Virus record (IMG/VR): IMGVR_UViG_3300047169_000098 | Coordinates: 1 to 35,231 of that record | Reading direction: 5' to 3' (one strand) | Source of the DNA: a virus | DNA length: 35,231 bases | In this document: positions 15,462-23,217 of the stretch, piece by piece | Layout of the letters: each line of letters begins with the position of its first letter | How positions within the stretch are numbered: position 1 is the stretch's first letter | Position numbers and translations under genes: made by a program | The notes under the pieces: generated by a model | Told to the model about the DNA's origin: nothing | Databases searched by the model: none | Seen by the model: the letters and a program-made list of their open reading frames with translations, nothing else

Positions 15462-17029
15462 GCCGCCACCTCTCGTTGCGATTCAGCCACGGCCGCATCG
15501 GCGGCGGTTTCCTCACCGGCCTCAATCGACTGATCCCCCTGGCCCGATCCGGGCATCTGCGTGCCGAGGAACACGGACGGGGTCTGCGCCTTGGCGGTCG
15601 CCTCGTTCTCAGTCTTGATTTCCTCCAGCTCCTCCGCGGCGGCCACCGGCTCGGGAATCTGCACGTCGACCGATCGCTTAAGGCTGATGACACCCGCGCC
15701 GCGCTTGGCCGCGAGAATCTGCGCCTCTTCGAGTTCGTCGGTGGGAATGCCGTCGTTGAACTCAACGCCGATAGGCAGGCAGTTGTAGTGATAGCCCGGC
15801 AGGGTGTTTTCCAGCTGCTGGGCCACGCCCAGCAACCGCTTGATGCCGGTGGACCAGTAGGCCGCCTTTCGCTCGGCTTTCTTCAGCGGCGTGATGCACT
15901 GCACGCGCACTTTTTTGTAGGCGTCGTTGTGCGCACCCTCGCGCAGGCCCAGAAGCACGGGCGACATTTCCTGCATTACGAGCAGACTGGCGACGGCGAA
16001 GTCGCGGTCCTTCATCGCGTTTTCGATCTGCGAATTGGTCAACTCGATGTATTGGCCGATTTCATTCTTGTCACGGAACCAGAACACTTCATCGCTGGCC
16101 CGAAGGTTCCCCTGCTTGTCGGCGGCATCCACGTGCATCGCCAACTTTGGACTCGCATGCTTGGCGATGACATCCGCCAGTTGCGTCTGCTTCGCGTTTA
16201 CCATGTCCATCAAATCCAGCGCGCCATCGAAATCGCTGACCGGCTGCCCGCGCATCACCCAGTTGGGAATGAAGGTGATGGTGTTGCGGTCGATGCCGGT
16301 GAAGGTGGTGTCCGCCAGGGGCGGGAATCCTTCAGGCACCGGCCATTGATCCATCCGCAACCGAAGATACGGCTTGCCGGCGTTGTCGAGCTGCCAGAGC
16401 GCGCGGTCGATGCGGCCGGCGGAGTATTTGATCTGCAGCAGCAGGTTCAGCGGCGCATCGGGCGTTCCCACGTTTGCCACCCGGAAGCGGTTGTAGCCCG
16501 CGTATTGCCCATCGGGCTGCAGGTCGCCGATCGGGAAAATCTCGTTTCCGTCCACGCCCTCCAGGTAGACCTCTCCGTTGAAGATAACCGTCTCGATATA
16601 GGCCGCCGCCTCGGCACACGCGTCCAGCGCCTTGCCATACAGCAACGTGCGGAGATTGGTCCGCTCCACCAAGGCTTCGAGATATTTTTGCTGAAGGGGA
16701 TCGCTCACCTTGAACCGGGGCTGCTCGCCCAGCAGCAGGTCCGTGGATTTGATCGCGCACAGGCCGAGCAGGTTGTATCGCAGATAGCGCTGCTTGACAG
16801 AAGAGCCAGCGCGGACCTTGGGAAAGTCGAATTGGGTGCGACCCTCTCGCAAGTAGTAAGTGCGATGGTCGCCATCCAGCAGCATGCGGGCCTGTCGTAT
16901 TCGCTCCAGCTGCATCTGCTGCTTTTGATCCAGGAACGCGCCATAGCCCTCGGGGCGCATCGAATTGAACGCGAGCGACGTGCTCATCACCCAGACAACC
17001 GGAATGGTATTGATGATCTGCATGATCAC
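15458..17029 (-). CDS. Portal protein
   Basis: This protein of about 523 aa begins with GTG at 17029, overlapping the terminase stop as GTGA; an ATG two codons on is an alternative. It has the layout of SPP1 gp6-type portals: N-terminal helical wing (QMQLERIRQARMLLDGDHR, then YYLREGR), a clip/stem region with NLRTLLYGKALDACAE, the long helical crown after NSQIENAMKDRDFAVASLL, and an acidic, Glu/Ala-rich tail. The ring forms the DNA gate and docks terminase and the neck proteins. Its position after the large terminase agrees. Confidence 0.9.
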   Translation of the reverse strand: MIMQIINTIPVVWVMSTSLAFNSMRPEGYGAFLDQKQQMQLERIRQARMLLDGDHRTYYLREGRTQFDFPKVRAGSSVKQRYLRYNLLGLCAIKSTDLLLGEQPRFKVSDPLQQKYLEALVERTNLRTLLYGKALDACAEAAAYIETVIFNGEVYLEGVDGNEIFPIGDLQPDGQYAGYNRFRVANVGTPDAPLNLLLQIKYSAGRIDRALWQLDNAGKPYLRLRMDQWPVPEGFPPLADTTFTGIDRNTITFIPNWVMRGQPVSDFDGALDLMDMVNAKQTQLADVIAKHASPKLAMHVDAADKQGNLRASDEVFWFRDKNEIGQYIELTNSQIENAMKDRDFAVASLLVMQEMSPVLLGLREGAHNDAYKKVRVQCITPLKKAERKAAYWSTGIKRLLGVAQQLENTLPGYHYNCLPIGVEFNDGIPTDELEEAQILAAKRGAGVISLKRSVDVQIPEPVAAAEELEEIKTENEATAKAQTPSVFLGTQMPGSGQGDQSIEAGEETAADAAVAESQREVAA

Positions 17030-18387
17030 ATTCCCAACGGTTTACGGAGTAAGGAGGGAGGGAGTGGCACCCGTGCCTGATCCATCGCATCGGTCATCAG
17101 CGCCCCGGCCCAGAATCGGTCGGCGTGGCCGGCATCGTCGCTGTCGGCGTTCAGCCGCACATTCCCGCCTGCCGTGACCGTCTTGCGGGTCTTGTGCAGG
17201 TCCTCGCGCAGATCGTCGTCATCGGGGATGCGAATCCGCTTGTCTTCAAACAGCCCCTTGAACGGGGCGGCGATCGCCGCCTTGCGGGGGCCGCTCAGGA
17301 TGACACCTTCGGCACGGGCGCGATAGCGATCAGTCATGGTCTCGGCCAGCATTTCGCCCATGCCGGTCTGGTCGATGTTGCCTCGGCGAACGGCGCGGTT
17401 CTGGTAGAGCCGGTCGAGCAGGCCCACCTGCACTGAGAACTTTCGCTCCTCTCCATCCAGCACGCGCAGCAGGCGAGTCCAGTAGATGTCGCCCACCTTT
17501 TCGCAGGCCCACAGCACGCACAGATCGTGGCGGCGGGAAACGTCATAGCCGGCGTACACTTCGCCGGTGAGGGCGGCGGGGTCTTCGATCAGCTTCAGCT
17601 TGGGCACGCGGGCCGCGTCGATCAGTTGATAGTTGAGATACGCGGTCGCGTCGGTGTTGGGGATGCAGCAGAATTCTTCCGACCATTCGGTTTCGTCCAC
17701 GCAGTCGCCGCGGATGTCGGAGATAAACTCGGCCCGCGCCTCTGCAGTGTCCTTGCCAGTGATCTTGCCCACCAGGCCCTGGGCAACGGCATCCTCCAGC
17801 GTTACACGGTGCAGGCTCCATTTCAGCGGGTCACGCTTGCCGGCGCGAATCTCGATGATGATCTTGTTGAACAGCGTTCCTTCGCCGTTGTGCGTGGAAA
17901 TGATGCGAAGCGTGTGGCCCCACACCTTTGCCGAAGCGCCGGCGCTTTTCAGAACCGCTCGCTGGTTTTTGTGGAACGCAAATTCGTCCAGGGTGACATC
18001 GCCGCCAAACCCGCGGAAGGCATCGGCGCTGCTGGAGAGCGCGATAATGCGGGCACCGGGCTTGCCCGATCCGGCCTTGGGTGCGAAGCGGATGGTGAAC
18101 CCTTTGAGGTCGGAGTCCTTGAAGACCGGCTGCTCGCCCATGTCCTCCACCACCGCGCCGAACAACCGGGCGTACATCTTGCAGTACTCCAGGAATTCCC
18201 CGGCGGTTTCTTTCGTTCGCGAGGCGAAGATGTGATCGGTGCCCAGCTTGATCCGGCGCTCGACCGAGCGGTATGCCTCCGCGTAAGTGAAGCCGATACG
18301 GCGCGATTTCTCCGCCACCGCCGTCCGCGTCTCATCGCGAATCCAGGCGATCTGGTAGGGCAGAAAATAATCGAGGGAAATGCTCAC
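17026..18387 (-). CDS. Terminase large subunit (Mu gp28-like)
   Basis: This 453-aa protein packages DNA. An ATPase domain has an atypical P-loop EKSRRIGFT (26-34), Walker B VTLDEF with Asp134/Glu135, and coupling motif STHNG (164-168). A RuvC-type nuclease domain shows GYDVSRRHD (Asp282), NIDQTGMGE (Asp339) and a HADRFWA-type motif (His421-Asp423). The KSRRIGFT form is characteristic of Mu gp28-type terminases. The GTG start at 18387 overlaps the stop of a 58-aa gene as GTGA. The gene is complete. Confidence 0.93.
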   Translation of the reverse strand: MSISLDYFLPYQIAWIRDETRTAVAEKSRRIGFTYAEAYRSVERRIKLGTDHIFASRTKETAGEFLEYCKMYARLFGAVVEDMGEQPVFKDSDLKGFTIRFAPKAGSGKPGARIIALSSSADAFRGFGGDVTLDEFAFHKNQRAVLKSAGASAKVWGHTLRIISTHNGEGTLFNKIIIEIRAGKRDPLKWSLHRVTLEDAVAQGLVGKITGKDTAEARAEFISDIRGDCVDETEWSEEFCCIPNTDATAYLNYQLIDAARVPKLKLIEDPAALTGEVYAGYDVSRRHDLCVLWACEKVGDIYWTRLLRVLDGEERKFSVQVGLLDRLYQNRAVRRGNIDQTGMGEMLAETMTDRYRARAEGVILSGPRKAAIAAPFKGLFEDKRIRIPDDDDLREDLHKTRKTVTAGGNVRLNADSDDAGHADRFWAGALMTDAMDQARVPLPPSLLRKPLGM

Positions 18388-18560
18388 TTAATTTCAATTC
18401 CACATCGAAGCACGAATGCCGCAACACGACACAGGGAAATCGCCACACGCCGCCGCCAGCCAAGCCAGCCAAAAGCTCCGCGGCTCAAATCAGAAAAATT
18501 CAGTTCGAGCGTCATCGACTGCATGACGGCCACACCGATCTTTTGTGCATCCACGTTCAC
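18384..18560 (-). CDS. Small basic protein between terminase genes, 58 aa
   Basis: This short gene is coupled at both ends: its GTG start overlaps the gp27-like stop (GTGA) and its TGA overlaps the GTG of the large terminase (GTGA). The protein has TLELNFSDL, a Trp/Arg-rich middle (GWLGWRRR) and a hydrophobic, Arg/Cys-containing C-terminus (LCRVAAFVLRCGIEI). Small proteins of this type are often found in phage operons but I know no function. The tight coupling and the absence of other content in this 170-base interval make the gene convincing. Confidence 0.65.
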   Translation of the reverse strand: MNVDAQKIGVAVMQSMTLELNFSDLSRGAFGWLGWRRRVAISLCRVAAFVLRCGIEIK

Positions 18561-19096
18561 GCCGCCTCCTTAATGCCAAGAATCTCACGCACCTTGTTCA
18601 CCACGGCCTCTCCGCTCGCGCCGGTTCTAGCCATCTGTTCGCCGGTCTTCAGCGCCGTCGTCGCCAGGGTCTTGTATTGCTCCAACTCCGACTTGCTCCC
18701 GACCAGATTCCGCAAGCTGCGGGTCATTCGCTGGACATCCAGCGGATCAATCTCCCCGCCGGCTTCGAGCTGGCTGGCCTGCTCAAACACCACCTGGGTG
18801 AGCTGCATTACCGCAGCATCGGCGACGTCGCCGAAAGAGCCCTTGTTCACCGCGCCTTTGATGGCGGTGGCCAGCTCGCTCGATCGGGAAAAACGTTCTT
18901 CCATCAATCGGGCTTCAAACCCCGTTTTCCAGTTCCACGCGGCGTTGCGGCTGATCTTCTCGCCGGTGCTCTGGATCAGATCCGCCACGAAGCCGTGGAT
19001 GTCGTCCACCGTGCGAGCCCGCTCACGGCAGAAGTTCTCCAGCTGCTCGATCTGAGCAGCGGTGAGAACTTCGAGGATGCGGAGCATGGCGGCCAT
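18557..19096 (-). CDS. Small terminase-like protein (DUF3486, Mu gp27 family)
   Basis: This 179-aa protein lies upstream of the large terminase. It has the helical, charged composition of DUF3486 proteins, including a segment NAAWNWKTGFEARLMEERFS, and ends VNKVREILGIK. The family is found at the small-terminase position in Mu-like phages, where it recognises DNA for packaging. Its start overlaps the preceding stop (TAATG). Confidence 0.75.
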   Translation of the reverse strand: MAAMLRILEVLTAAQIEQLENFCRERARTVDDIHGFVADLIQSTGEKISRNAAWNWKTGFEARLMEERFSRSSELATAIKGAVNKGSFGDVADAAVMQLTQVVFEQASQLEAGGEIDPLDVQRMTRSLRNLVGSKSELEQYKTLATTALKTGEQMARTGASGEAVVNKVREILGIKEAA

Positions 19097-19452
19097 TAAT
19101 CCACCACCCGCTCATCCGCGATGCCAGGCACCGGGGGAATCAGTTCCTCGACCAACTGCACGCCCTTGAACGTGATGGCGTATTGATGATGCATCGCGCG
19201 GATGTCCTGCCACTGATGCAGTTTCCCCACCGACCTTCGCTCGATTACGCCGGCATCGGCCAGATCTCGGCAAAGCGCGATGAAGTGCCCCTCATCGCGG
19301 AAGCCCATGTCGCGACCGACCAATTTTGAAACCTGATCCATGACCCAGTCGCCGGTATAGCCGCTGTCGCGCGGTGCATGCCGGCGGGCGCTGTGCAGCA
19401 CAGTGAGGATCCGCCGGCGGAGGTTTTCGTCGCGTTCGCGATCTTCGGTCAT
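19096..19452 (-). CDS. Winged-helix-like protein, Mu gp26 position
   Basis: This 118-aa protein has a winged-helix look: helices around NLRRRILTVLHSAR and DWVMDQVSKLVG, then RDEGHFIALCRDLADAGVIERR as recognition helix and wing, then strands HQYAITFKGVQLVEE. It is coupled by ATGA to the membrane protein upstream and overlaps the gp27-like gene. Its place corresponds to Mu gp26. A DNA-binding role in packaging or in late gene control is possible but not shown. Confidence 0.65.
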   Translation of the reverse strand: MTEDRERDENLRRRILTVLHSARRHAPRDSGYTGDWVMDQVSKLVGRDMGFRDEGHFIALCRDLADAGVIERRSVGKLHQWQDIRAMHHQYAITFKGVQLVEELIPPVPGIADERVVD

Positions 19453-19907
19453 TCGCCCTCTCCGATTCGCTTGCCCATGATCAACTGCGTGACGTGCTGC
19501 TCGTGGCGCTCAAGGTCTTCGCGGGTGCAAAACGTCTGAGCCATGTAGTGGCGCAGTTCGCCAAACTTCTCGGTGATCTGCAGTGTGAAGCTCTCCCGCT
19601 TATCCCGCTGGGCCGAGAATTCTTCATCGCCGCTGCACAGCCGCTGGTTGATCCCGCCCACCCGCTCGGACAAAGCGCTCAACTGAGCGCTCAGCCCCGA
19701 CATCGCCGCCGCCACCTTCAGGGTGATCACTTCGTCCTGCTTGTCGCTCAGTGTCGTTTCCAGCTTGTCCACCTTGGCGGCGCTCGCACTGACGTTGAAG
19801 AGCCAGATCGTCAGCAGGACCGTTGCCGCGGCCGTCAATACCGAGATGCAGCCGAAGACGATTTCGACGGTCACCAGCGGATCGCTTGTCGCTAAAAAAA
19901 TCGGCAT
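19449..19907 (-). CDS. Membrane-anchored coiled-coil protein (Mu gp25 / DUF2730-like)
   Basis: From the ATG at 19907, which has AAGAG upstream, the product is 152 aa; a start at 19970 would add 21 residues. One membrane segment (VEIVFGCISVLTAAATVLLT, about residues 14-40) is followed by a long coiled coil (AKVDKLETTLSDKQDEV onward) and a charged end. Mu gp25 (DUF2730) has the same plan and position. With the lipoprotein at 20488-20952 it could also act as an i-spanin-like pair during lysis. That is a guess. Confidence 0.7.
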   Translation of the reverse strand: MPIFLATSDPLVTVEIVFGCISVLTAAATVLLTIWLFNVSASAAKVDKLETTLSDKQDEVITLKVAAAMSGLSAQLSALSERVGGINQRLCSGDEEFSAQRDKRESFTLQITEKFGELRHYMAQTFCTREDLERHEQHVTQLIMGKRIGEGE

Positions 19908-19983
19908 TCGAAATCTCTTCAAAACGCTTTTGAAATCGGGCGGCGGCGCTTCAGCGACACCGCCGCCCATCCGGGCTTCACGA

Positions 19984-20421
19984 TCAGTTGCCCGCGGGGG
20001 GATTGCTCAAGTCCACCTGGCCCACCGGCGCGCCGGTTGTGCCGCTGGTCGAGGTGGCGTTCAGCACGCCGTTGATCGCGTCGATGTCCGCCTGGTCGTA
20101 GGCGTTGGCCTGGGCCGTCGCCAGCTGGCTTTGCAGCTGGGTGTACTCGGTGGACAGTTCGGCGCGGGCCTGCTGAGATACGGCCAGCTGTGAATTCAGA
20201 TTTTTGATTGCGTCTGCTGCGCGTCCCATGTCGGTCTCCTGACGGTGAAGTTTCTGTTCCAGTTCTTCGATGCTCCCGATCAGCTTTTCGAACCATCGAA
20301 TCAGACGGGGCATCGATACTTCCGAGTCAACCCGCACACCCGTGTGCTGATGCTCGGAAAACTTTTCCAGCATCTGGCGAACATTGGCCGCGACCGACTC
20401 CATCAATGCCGCAAGCCGCAT
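19984..20421 (-). CDS. Coiled-coil protein of the late operon, 145 aa
   Basis: This 145-aa protein is mostly a coiled coil: LIRWFEKLIGSIEELEQKLH leads into Asp/Ala/Gln-rich heptads to about residue 105, then a Thr/Gly/Pro-rich tail. It has no membrane segment. I do not recognise the family. It lies between the lipoprotein and gp25-like genes at the head of the late operon. The start at 20421 has no strong ribosome site; the Met at residue 7 is possible. Confidence 0.65.
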   Translation of the reverse strand: MRLAALMESVAANVRQMLEKFSEHQHTGVRVDSEVSMPRLIRWFEKLIGSIEELEQKLHRQETDMGRAADAIKNLNSQLAVSQQARAELSTEYTQLQSQLATAQANAYDQADIDAINGVLNATSTSGTTGAPVGQVDLSNPPAGN

Positions 20422-20487
20422 ATCGCTGCGGCGGGGCGGTATGGGCTGCTTGAAAAGCTCGCTCCAATACGAAGGCGGGATACGCCC

Positions 20488-20952
20488 TCACGTTGCCGAG
20501 GCCGGCGGCGTTGCGGTTGCGGGCGGCACCGGCGCGGCGGCAACTATGCCGGCGGCATCCCGGACGATTTTTTCGGTTTTGCTCGACCAGGCCACGTTGG
20601 GTTGGTTCCACGCCTTCACGTCGCCAATCACTTCCTGCACGGCGTGCTTGGCGTCGCTGGTTTCCCACTTCGCGGCCACGGTCACGCCGGTAGCCACGAT
20701 GCCCAGCACGCTGCCGGCAATGCCGATCCAGGGCGTGGCCGGCGGGTAGATCGCCTCGGTAGTGGTCACGATGGGGTTGGCCGGCTGGGTGGCACTGCCA
20801 ACCAGCTGCGTCTGGGCCGTGGTGGCACTACGGGAAAATCCGTTGAGCTGATCGGCGTTGCAGCCGCTGAGCGAGGCCATCACGGCAGCCCAGACGACAC
20901 ACGCGAGGAGGGCGATCAGGGAAAAAACGATTGCACGGGAGGCAGATTTCAT
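20488..20952 (-). CDS. Lipoprotein at the head of the late operon
   Basis: From the ATG at 20952 (AAAGGA upstream) this is a 154-aa protein. The long frame extending to 21462 only translates heptamer DNA and is rejected. The signal sequence has a hydrophobic core (AIVFSLIALLACVVWAAVM) and a lipobox LSGC, then a Thr/Ala-rich region, a second hydrophobic stretch (WIGIAGSVLGIVATGVTVAA) and a Thr/Pro/Ala tail. It is probably lipidated and membrane-facing. As first gene of the late operon it may take part in lysis (o-spanin-like) or superinfection exclusion. This is inference. Confidence 0.7.
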   Translation of the reverse strand: MKSASRAIVFSLIALLACVVWAAVMASLSGCNADQLNGFSRSATTAQTQLVGSATQPANPIVTTTEAIYPPATPWIGIAGSVLGIVATGVTVAAKWETSDAKHAVQEVIGDVKAWNQPNVAWSSKTEKIVRDAAGIVAAAPVPPATATPPASAT

Positions 20953-20983
20953 GGTGGATTCCTTTGCGAAGGGGAAGAGGGCA

Positions 20984-21025
20984 AACGTCCAACGTCCAAC
21001 GTTCAACGTCCAACGTTCAAGTGAA
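20984..21025. repeat. Heptamer array (AACGTCC family)
   Basis: Six heptamers run without gaps: AACGTCC twice, AACGTTC, AACGTCC, AACGTTC, then AAGTGAA. The end CAAGTGA is identical to that of the arrays at 2346-2380 (other strand) and 21343-21384. It lies in the leader of the late operon. Confidence 0.8.
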
Positions 21026-21041
21026 GAGGTTGCCTGTCCGT

Positions 21042-21069
21042 GAGGCCTCCGCACGATTGCGGAGGCCTC
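21042..21069. other. Perfect 12-bp stem-loop
   Basis: GAGGCCTCCGCA and TGCGGAGGCCTC surround the tetraloop CGAT. There is no T-run on either side, so it may be a regulator site or a structured RNA leader rather than a terminator. Confidence 0.6.
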
Positions 21070-21104
21070 GCGGCCATCGGGGCAGTGGTGAAAAGTATTC
21101 GAGT

Positions 21105-21138
21105 AAAAACCGGCGGCGCGTGGGTGTGCACCGCCGGT
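21105..21138 (-). terminator. Terminator-like hairpin (minus strand)
   Basis: An 8-bp stem ACCGGCGG / CCGCCGGT encloses a 14-base loop. On the minus strand it is followed by a run of T. Confidence 0.45.
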
Positions 21139-21267
21139 GGAGGGGAGAGAACCATTGCGGGGTTCCACGCCTTCGGTAGGTAATCGAAAGTTGGTGGTGG
21201 GCCGCGACGATTGCCGGTCATATGCCCGTTGATCGCCGCAGTTTTCCCCCTTCAGGGGTTGATTCAA

Positions 21268-21300
21268 ATTAAAGCCGGCGGTGGTTGTTTCACCGCCGGC
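21268..21300 (-). terminator. Terminator of the immunity operon
   Basis: A 10-bp stem GCCGGCGGTG / CACCGCCGGC surrounds a 7-base loop. On the minus strand it is followed by TTTAATTTG. It lies downstream of the last immunity-operon gene (21587-22066). Confidence 0.6.
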
Positions 21301-21342
21301 TGGCGGAGGAGGAAACGAGGGCTGCGCGATGGAATTCGGGGC

Positions 21343-21384
21343 GAACGTCGAACGTCCAACTTTCAACGTCCAACGTCCAAGTGA
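21343..21384. repeat. Heptamer array (GAACGTC/CAACGTC family)
   Basis: Six heptamers: GAACGTC twice, CAACTTT, CAACGTC twice, CAAGTGA. The order and end match the array inside the tape-measure gene. Confidence 0.8.
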
Positions 21385-21456
21385 AGATTTTGCTTCCGTG
21401 CAGGCCATCGGCGAACTTCCGTGTTCAGCCGATCGACCGGGCGTTAAAACAAGAAC

Positions 21457-21499
21457 GCCCACGGTCGATCAGCGGCGGCGCTGTTCGCGTGGGCTTTTT
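21457..21499 (+). terminator. Plus-strand hairpin with T-run
   Basis: GCCCACG (21457-21463) pairs with CGTGGGC (21488-21494), which is directly followed by five T. A small nested stem AGCG/CGCT lies in the loop. No plus-strand gene precedes it, so it may end a short untranslated RNA or be a remnant. Confidence 0.45.
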
Positions 21500-21586
21500 G
21501 CGTTGAATTATCTAACCGTCTTCGAGACGACTTGACCCGGCTCGATGCGCGGGATGAAACACTAATCGCGATGGTTTGTCAAGGGC

Positions 21587-22066
21587 CTAGCGACTGATTG
21601 TTGGGCCGGTGCCACCAACATAGCGGCCAAGCTCTTCGTAGCCTGCATCACTGAAAACGCGGGCGATTTTGTACGGCTGGTTGCCAAAAGAAGCCACGTA
21701 AAGCCCCTGCAAAATCCCCTCTTTTGCGGCCTTGTCGTCGGCATCCCATTGAACTGCGTTTACCCGCAGGATGCCGCGCTCATAGTCCACATCAGTGATT
21801 GCGTGCTGGACGATCGACGCGGCAACCATCGCCTTGAAGTCGGCTATTTTCTTCTGCTGATCCTCAGTGAGCGGCGTCGCCGCAGTCTCCGGCGGGGCCG
21901 GGGCGACAGCGGTGGCCTGCGGGTCGACCCGCGGAGCGGGGCCTTGCATGACGGTGGGAACAAATGGCGTTTCTGCCGCCTTCTTTGGCGGATCAACCGT
22001 CACTTTGATCACAGCGGCAGCGAACAGAATTCCAACTCCGACTCCAATTTTATTGACCAATCCCAC
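21587..22066 (-). CDS. Membrane-anchored protein of the immunity operon, 159 aa
   Basis: A GTG start at 22066 has AGGAG six bases upstream. One N-terminal membrane helix (IGVGVGILFAAAVIKV, residues 7-22) is followed by a Pro/Ala-rich linker (about 25-62) and a C-terminal domain from LTEDQQKKIADFKAMVAASI to the end, helix then strands. I do not recognise the domain. The C-terminal part would lie outside the inner membrane. As the last gene behind the repressor it could be a lysogenic-conversion or exclusion protein; this is inferred from position only. Confidence 0.65.
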   Translation of the reverse strand: MGLVNKIGVGVGILFAAAVIKVTVDPPKKAAETPFVPTVMQGPAPRVDPQATAVAPAPPETAATPLTEDQQKKIADFKAMVAASIVQHAITDVDYERGILRVNAVQWDADDKAAKEGILQGLYVASFGNQPYKIARVFSDAGYEELGRYVGGTGPTISR

Positions 22067-22078
22067 GTGCTTCTCCTG

Positions 22079-22345
22079 TTAAAAAATTTCGTCAAACGCG
22101 CGGGAAATATCATCGTCGCTCTTTTTTCTTCTGGGCTTGGCGAAGGCCGCGCTGCTCTTTCGCCGCTCAAGTTTCTGATTGCAATGGTTGCAGACTTTCA
22201 CGCTCTTTTTTCCCTCCCTCCACACGTAATACTTTCGATGGAGAAGGTTGCCGCACAGCTGGCAATTCCTGCTGCTGGAGCGACCGGCCCGAGTTGCGGC
22301 CCAGAGCAAAAATGCAACACCGAAAGCCACGCATGCCACGCCCAT
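22079..22345 (-). CDS. Small membrane zinc-ribbon protein
   Basis: This 88-aa protein has AAGGGG five bases before its ATG. It has one N-terminal membrane segment (ACVAFGVAFLLWAATRAG), then CQLC and CNHC about 24 residues apart, a probable zinc ribbon, and a basic then acidic C-terminus (RRKKSDDD...). It lies between the repressor gene and the 159-aa membrane protein gene in one transcript. Function unknown. Confidence 0.65.
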   Translation of the reverse strand: MGVACVAFGVAFLLWAATRAGRSSSRNCQLCGNLLHRKYYVWREGKKSVKVCNHCNQKLERRKSSAAFAKPRRKKSDDDISRAFDEIF

Positions 22346-22357
22346 AGTAACCCCTTT

Positions 22358-23086
22358 TCACTTGATCAATCTCGGCGGTGTGAACTTTCCGCACACCCGT
22401 CCCACGCGGGATACCTTGGCCGCATCGACGTTCAGCGGCTCGTACTTTTGATTGAGCGGCACAAGCTTCAACCGCCCTTCACCCATCATGTAAACGCGCT
22501 TGAAAGTGGCCAGCCCGTCGCCGCTGCCATCCAGCTGCACCATCGCATCCTCACCATCGCGCAGATCTGTCGTTGCGATGTTCTGGAGAATGACGAACTC
22601 TCCTGGCAGATAGTTGGGAGACATTGAATCGCCTACGATCTCCAGCGCGTAAACCCCTTCGGCACCGGCAAACTTAATGGGCAACCGCTTGCCGTTGTCG
22701 GCATCCCAATCCTCATAACTTTCCACCATGCCACCCGCTGCCACGCGGCCCATGATAGGAATGCCGTTTTCCTGATCACCAACGGGAATCAGGTTCGGAT
22801 CGCCCCGGTTCGTACGCCCCTGCGCAGCGTGCTCCCATTCGATGATCCGGTCATCCGCTATTGTATCAATCTCACCCCGCTCCAGACGGTCAAGGTCTTT
22901 GACGCTGACCTTGAGCGTGCGAGCCAGCCAGAGCCGCGTCGACCGCTCGATGCCAGCAAACGAACGCTCGGAAAATATTCGATTGACCGTGCGCAGCGAG
23001 ACCCCGGAAACCTCGGCCAGTTCCGTTTGAGAGCGAATGCCTACCAGTTCCATCCGGTGCAGCAGCCAGGACAAAACATCTGCCAT
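22358..23086 (-). CDS. S24-family (LexA/CI-type) phage repressor
   Basis: From the ATG at 23086 the product is 242 aa; the frame extends to 23194, but that part would run through the promoter region. The N-terminal helix-turn-helix has SQTELAEVSGVSLRTVNRIF. The C-terminal S24 domain has GRVAAGGM, the usual Ala-Gly cleavage bond (about 117/118), GDSMSPNYLPGEFV with the catalytic Ser (154), and ATFKRVY with the catalytic Lys (196). By analogy with LexA and CI it should cleave itself when RecA is activated, linking induction to DNA damage. It diverges from the Cro-like gene and heads the immunity operon. Confidence 0.92.
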   Translation of the reverse strand: MADVLSWLLHRMELVGIRSQTELAEVSGVSLRTVNRIFSERSFAGIERSTRLWLARTLKVSVKDLDRLERGEIDTIADDRIIEWEHAAQGRTNRGDPNLIPVGDQENGIPIMGRVAAGGMVESYEDWDADNGKRLPIKFAGAEGVYALEIVGDSMSPNYLPGEFVILQNIATTDLRDGEDAMVQLDGSGDGLATFKRVYMMGEGRLKLVPLNQKYEPLNVDAAKVSRVGRVCGKFTPPRLIK

Positions 23087-23125
23087 CGCCACGCAGATTA
23101 GCAACGCGACACAAGGCATGCCAAG

Positions 23126-23147
23126 AAAATCCGAATAAAATCCGAAT
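23126..23147. promoter_or_regulatory. Tandem 11-bp operator-like repeat
   Basis: AAAATCCGAAT occurs twice in direct succession, one helical turn apart, seven bases before the early -35 box. It is a likely binding site of the repressor or Cro. Confidence 0.6.
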
Positions 23148-23153
23148 CTTCTC

Positions 23154-23183
23154 TTGACTACATGCCAAATGGCGTTATATATT
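23154..23183 (+). promoter_or_regulatory. Early promoter (sigma70-type)
   Basis: TTGACT (23154-23159) and TATATA (23176-23181, spacing 16) or TATATT (23178-23183, spacing 18) make a strong promoter reading toward the Cro-like gene. The predicted start of transcription falls at or next to the ATG at 23188, so the transcript may be leaderless. Confidence 0.7.
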
Positions 23184-23217
23184 CCACATGTCACGCCACG
23201 TGACGTACCAAATGGCT
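23162..23217. promoter_or_regulatory. Operator-like repeats in the early promoter
   Basis: CCAAATGGC occurs at 23165-23173, between the -35 and -10 boxes, and again at 23208-23216. Between them is the dyad GTCACG-CCA-CGTGAC (23190-23204), which overlaps the Cro start. Proteins bound here would block the promoter. Confidence 0.55.

Larger units (their letters stand above)
20953..21586. other. Gene-free, hairpin-rich region between immunity and late operons
   Basis: No convincing gene is seen in these 634 bases. They hold two heptamer arrays, a perfect 12-bp palindrome (21042-21069), two minus-strand terminator-like hairpins (21105-21138, 21268-21300) and one plus-strand hairpin with a T-run (21457-21499). 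The promoter for the late operon should lie here. I cannot identify a clear -35/-10 pair. Confidence 0.7.

Noticed and set aside
15476-17080. 534-aa plus-strand frame opposite the portal gene
   Set aside because: The composition (His, Gln, Arg, Leu) is that of an antisense frame, and the portal on the other strand fits gene order.
17527-18573. 348-aa plus-strand frame opposite the large terminase
   Set aside because: It is antisense to a gene with complete ATPase and nuclease motifs.
20953-21462. Upstream extension of the lipoprotein gene to 21462
   Set aside because: It translates heptamer repeats and hairpins, and the ATG at 20952 has a good ribosome site followed by a signal peptide.
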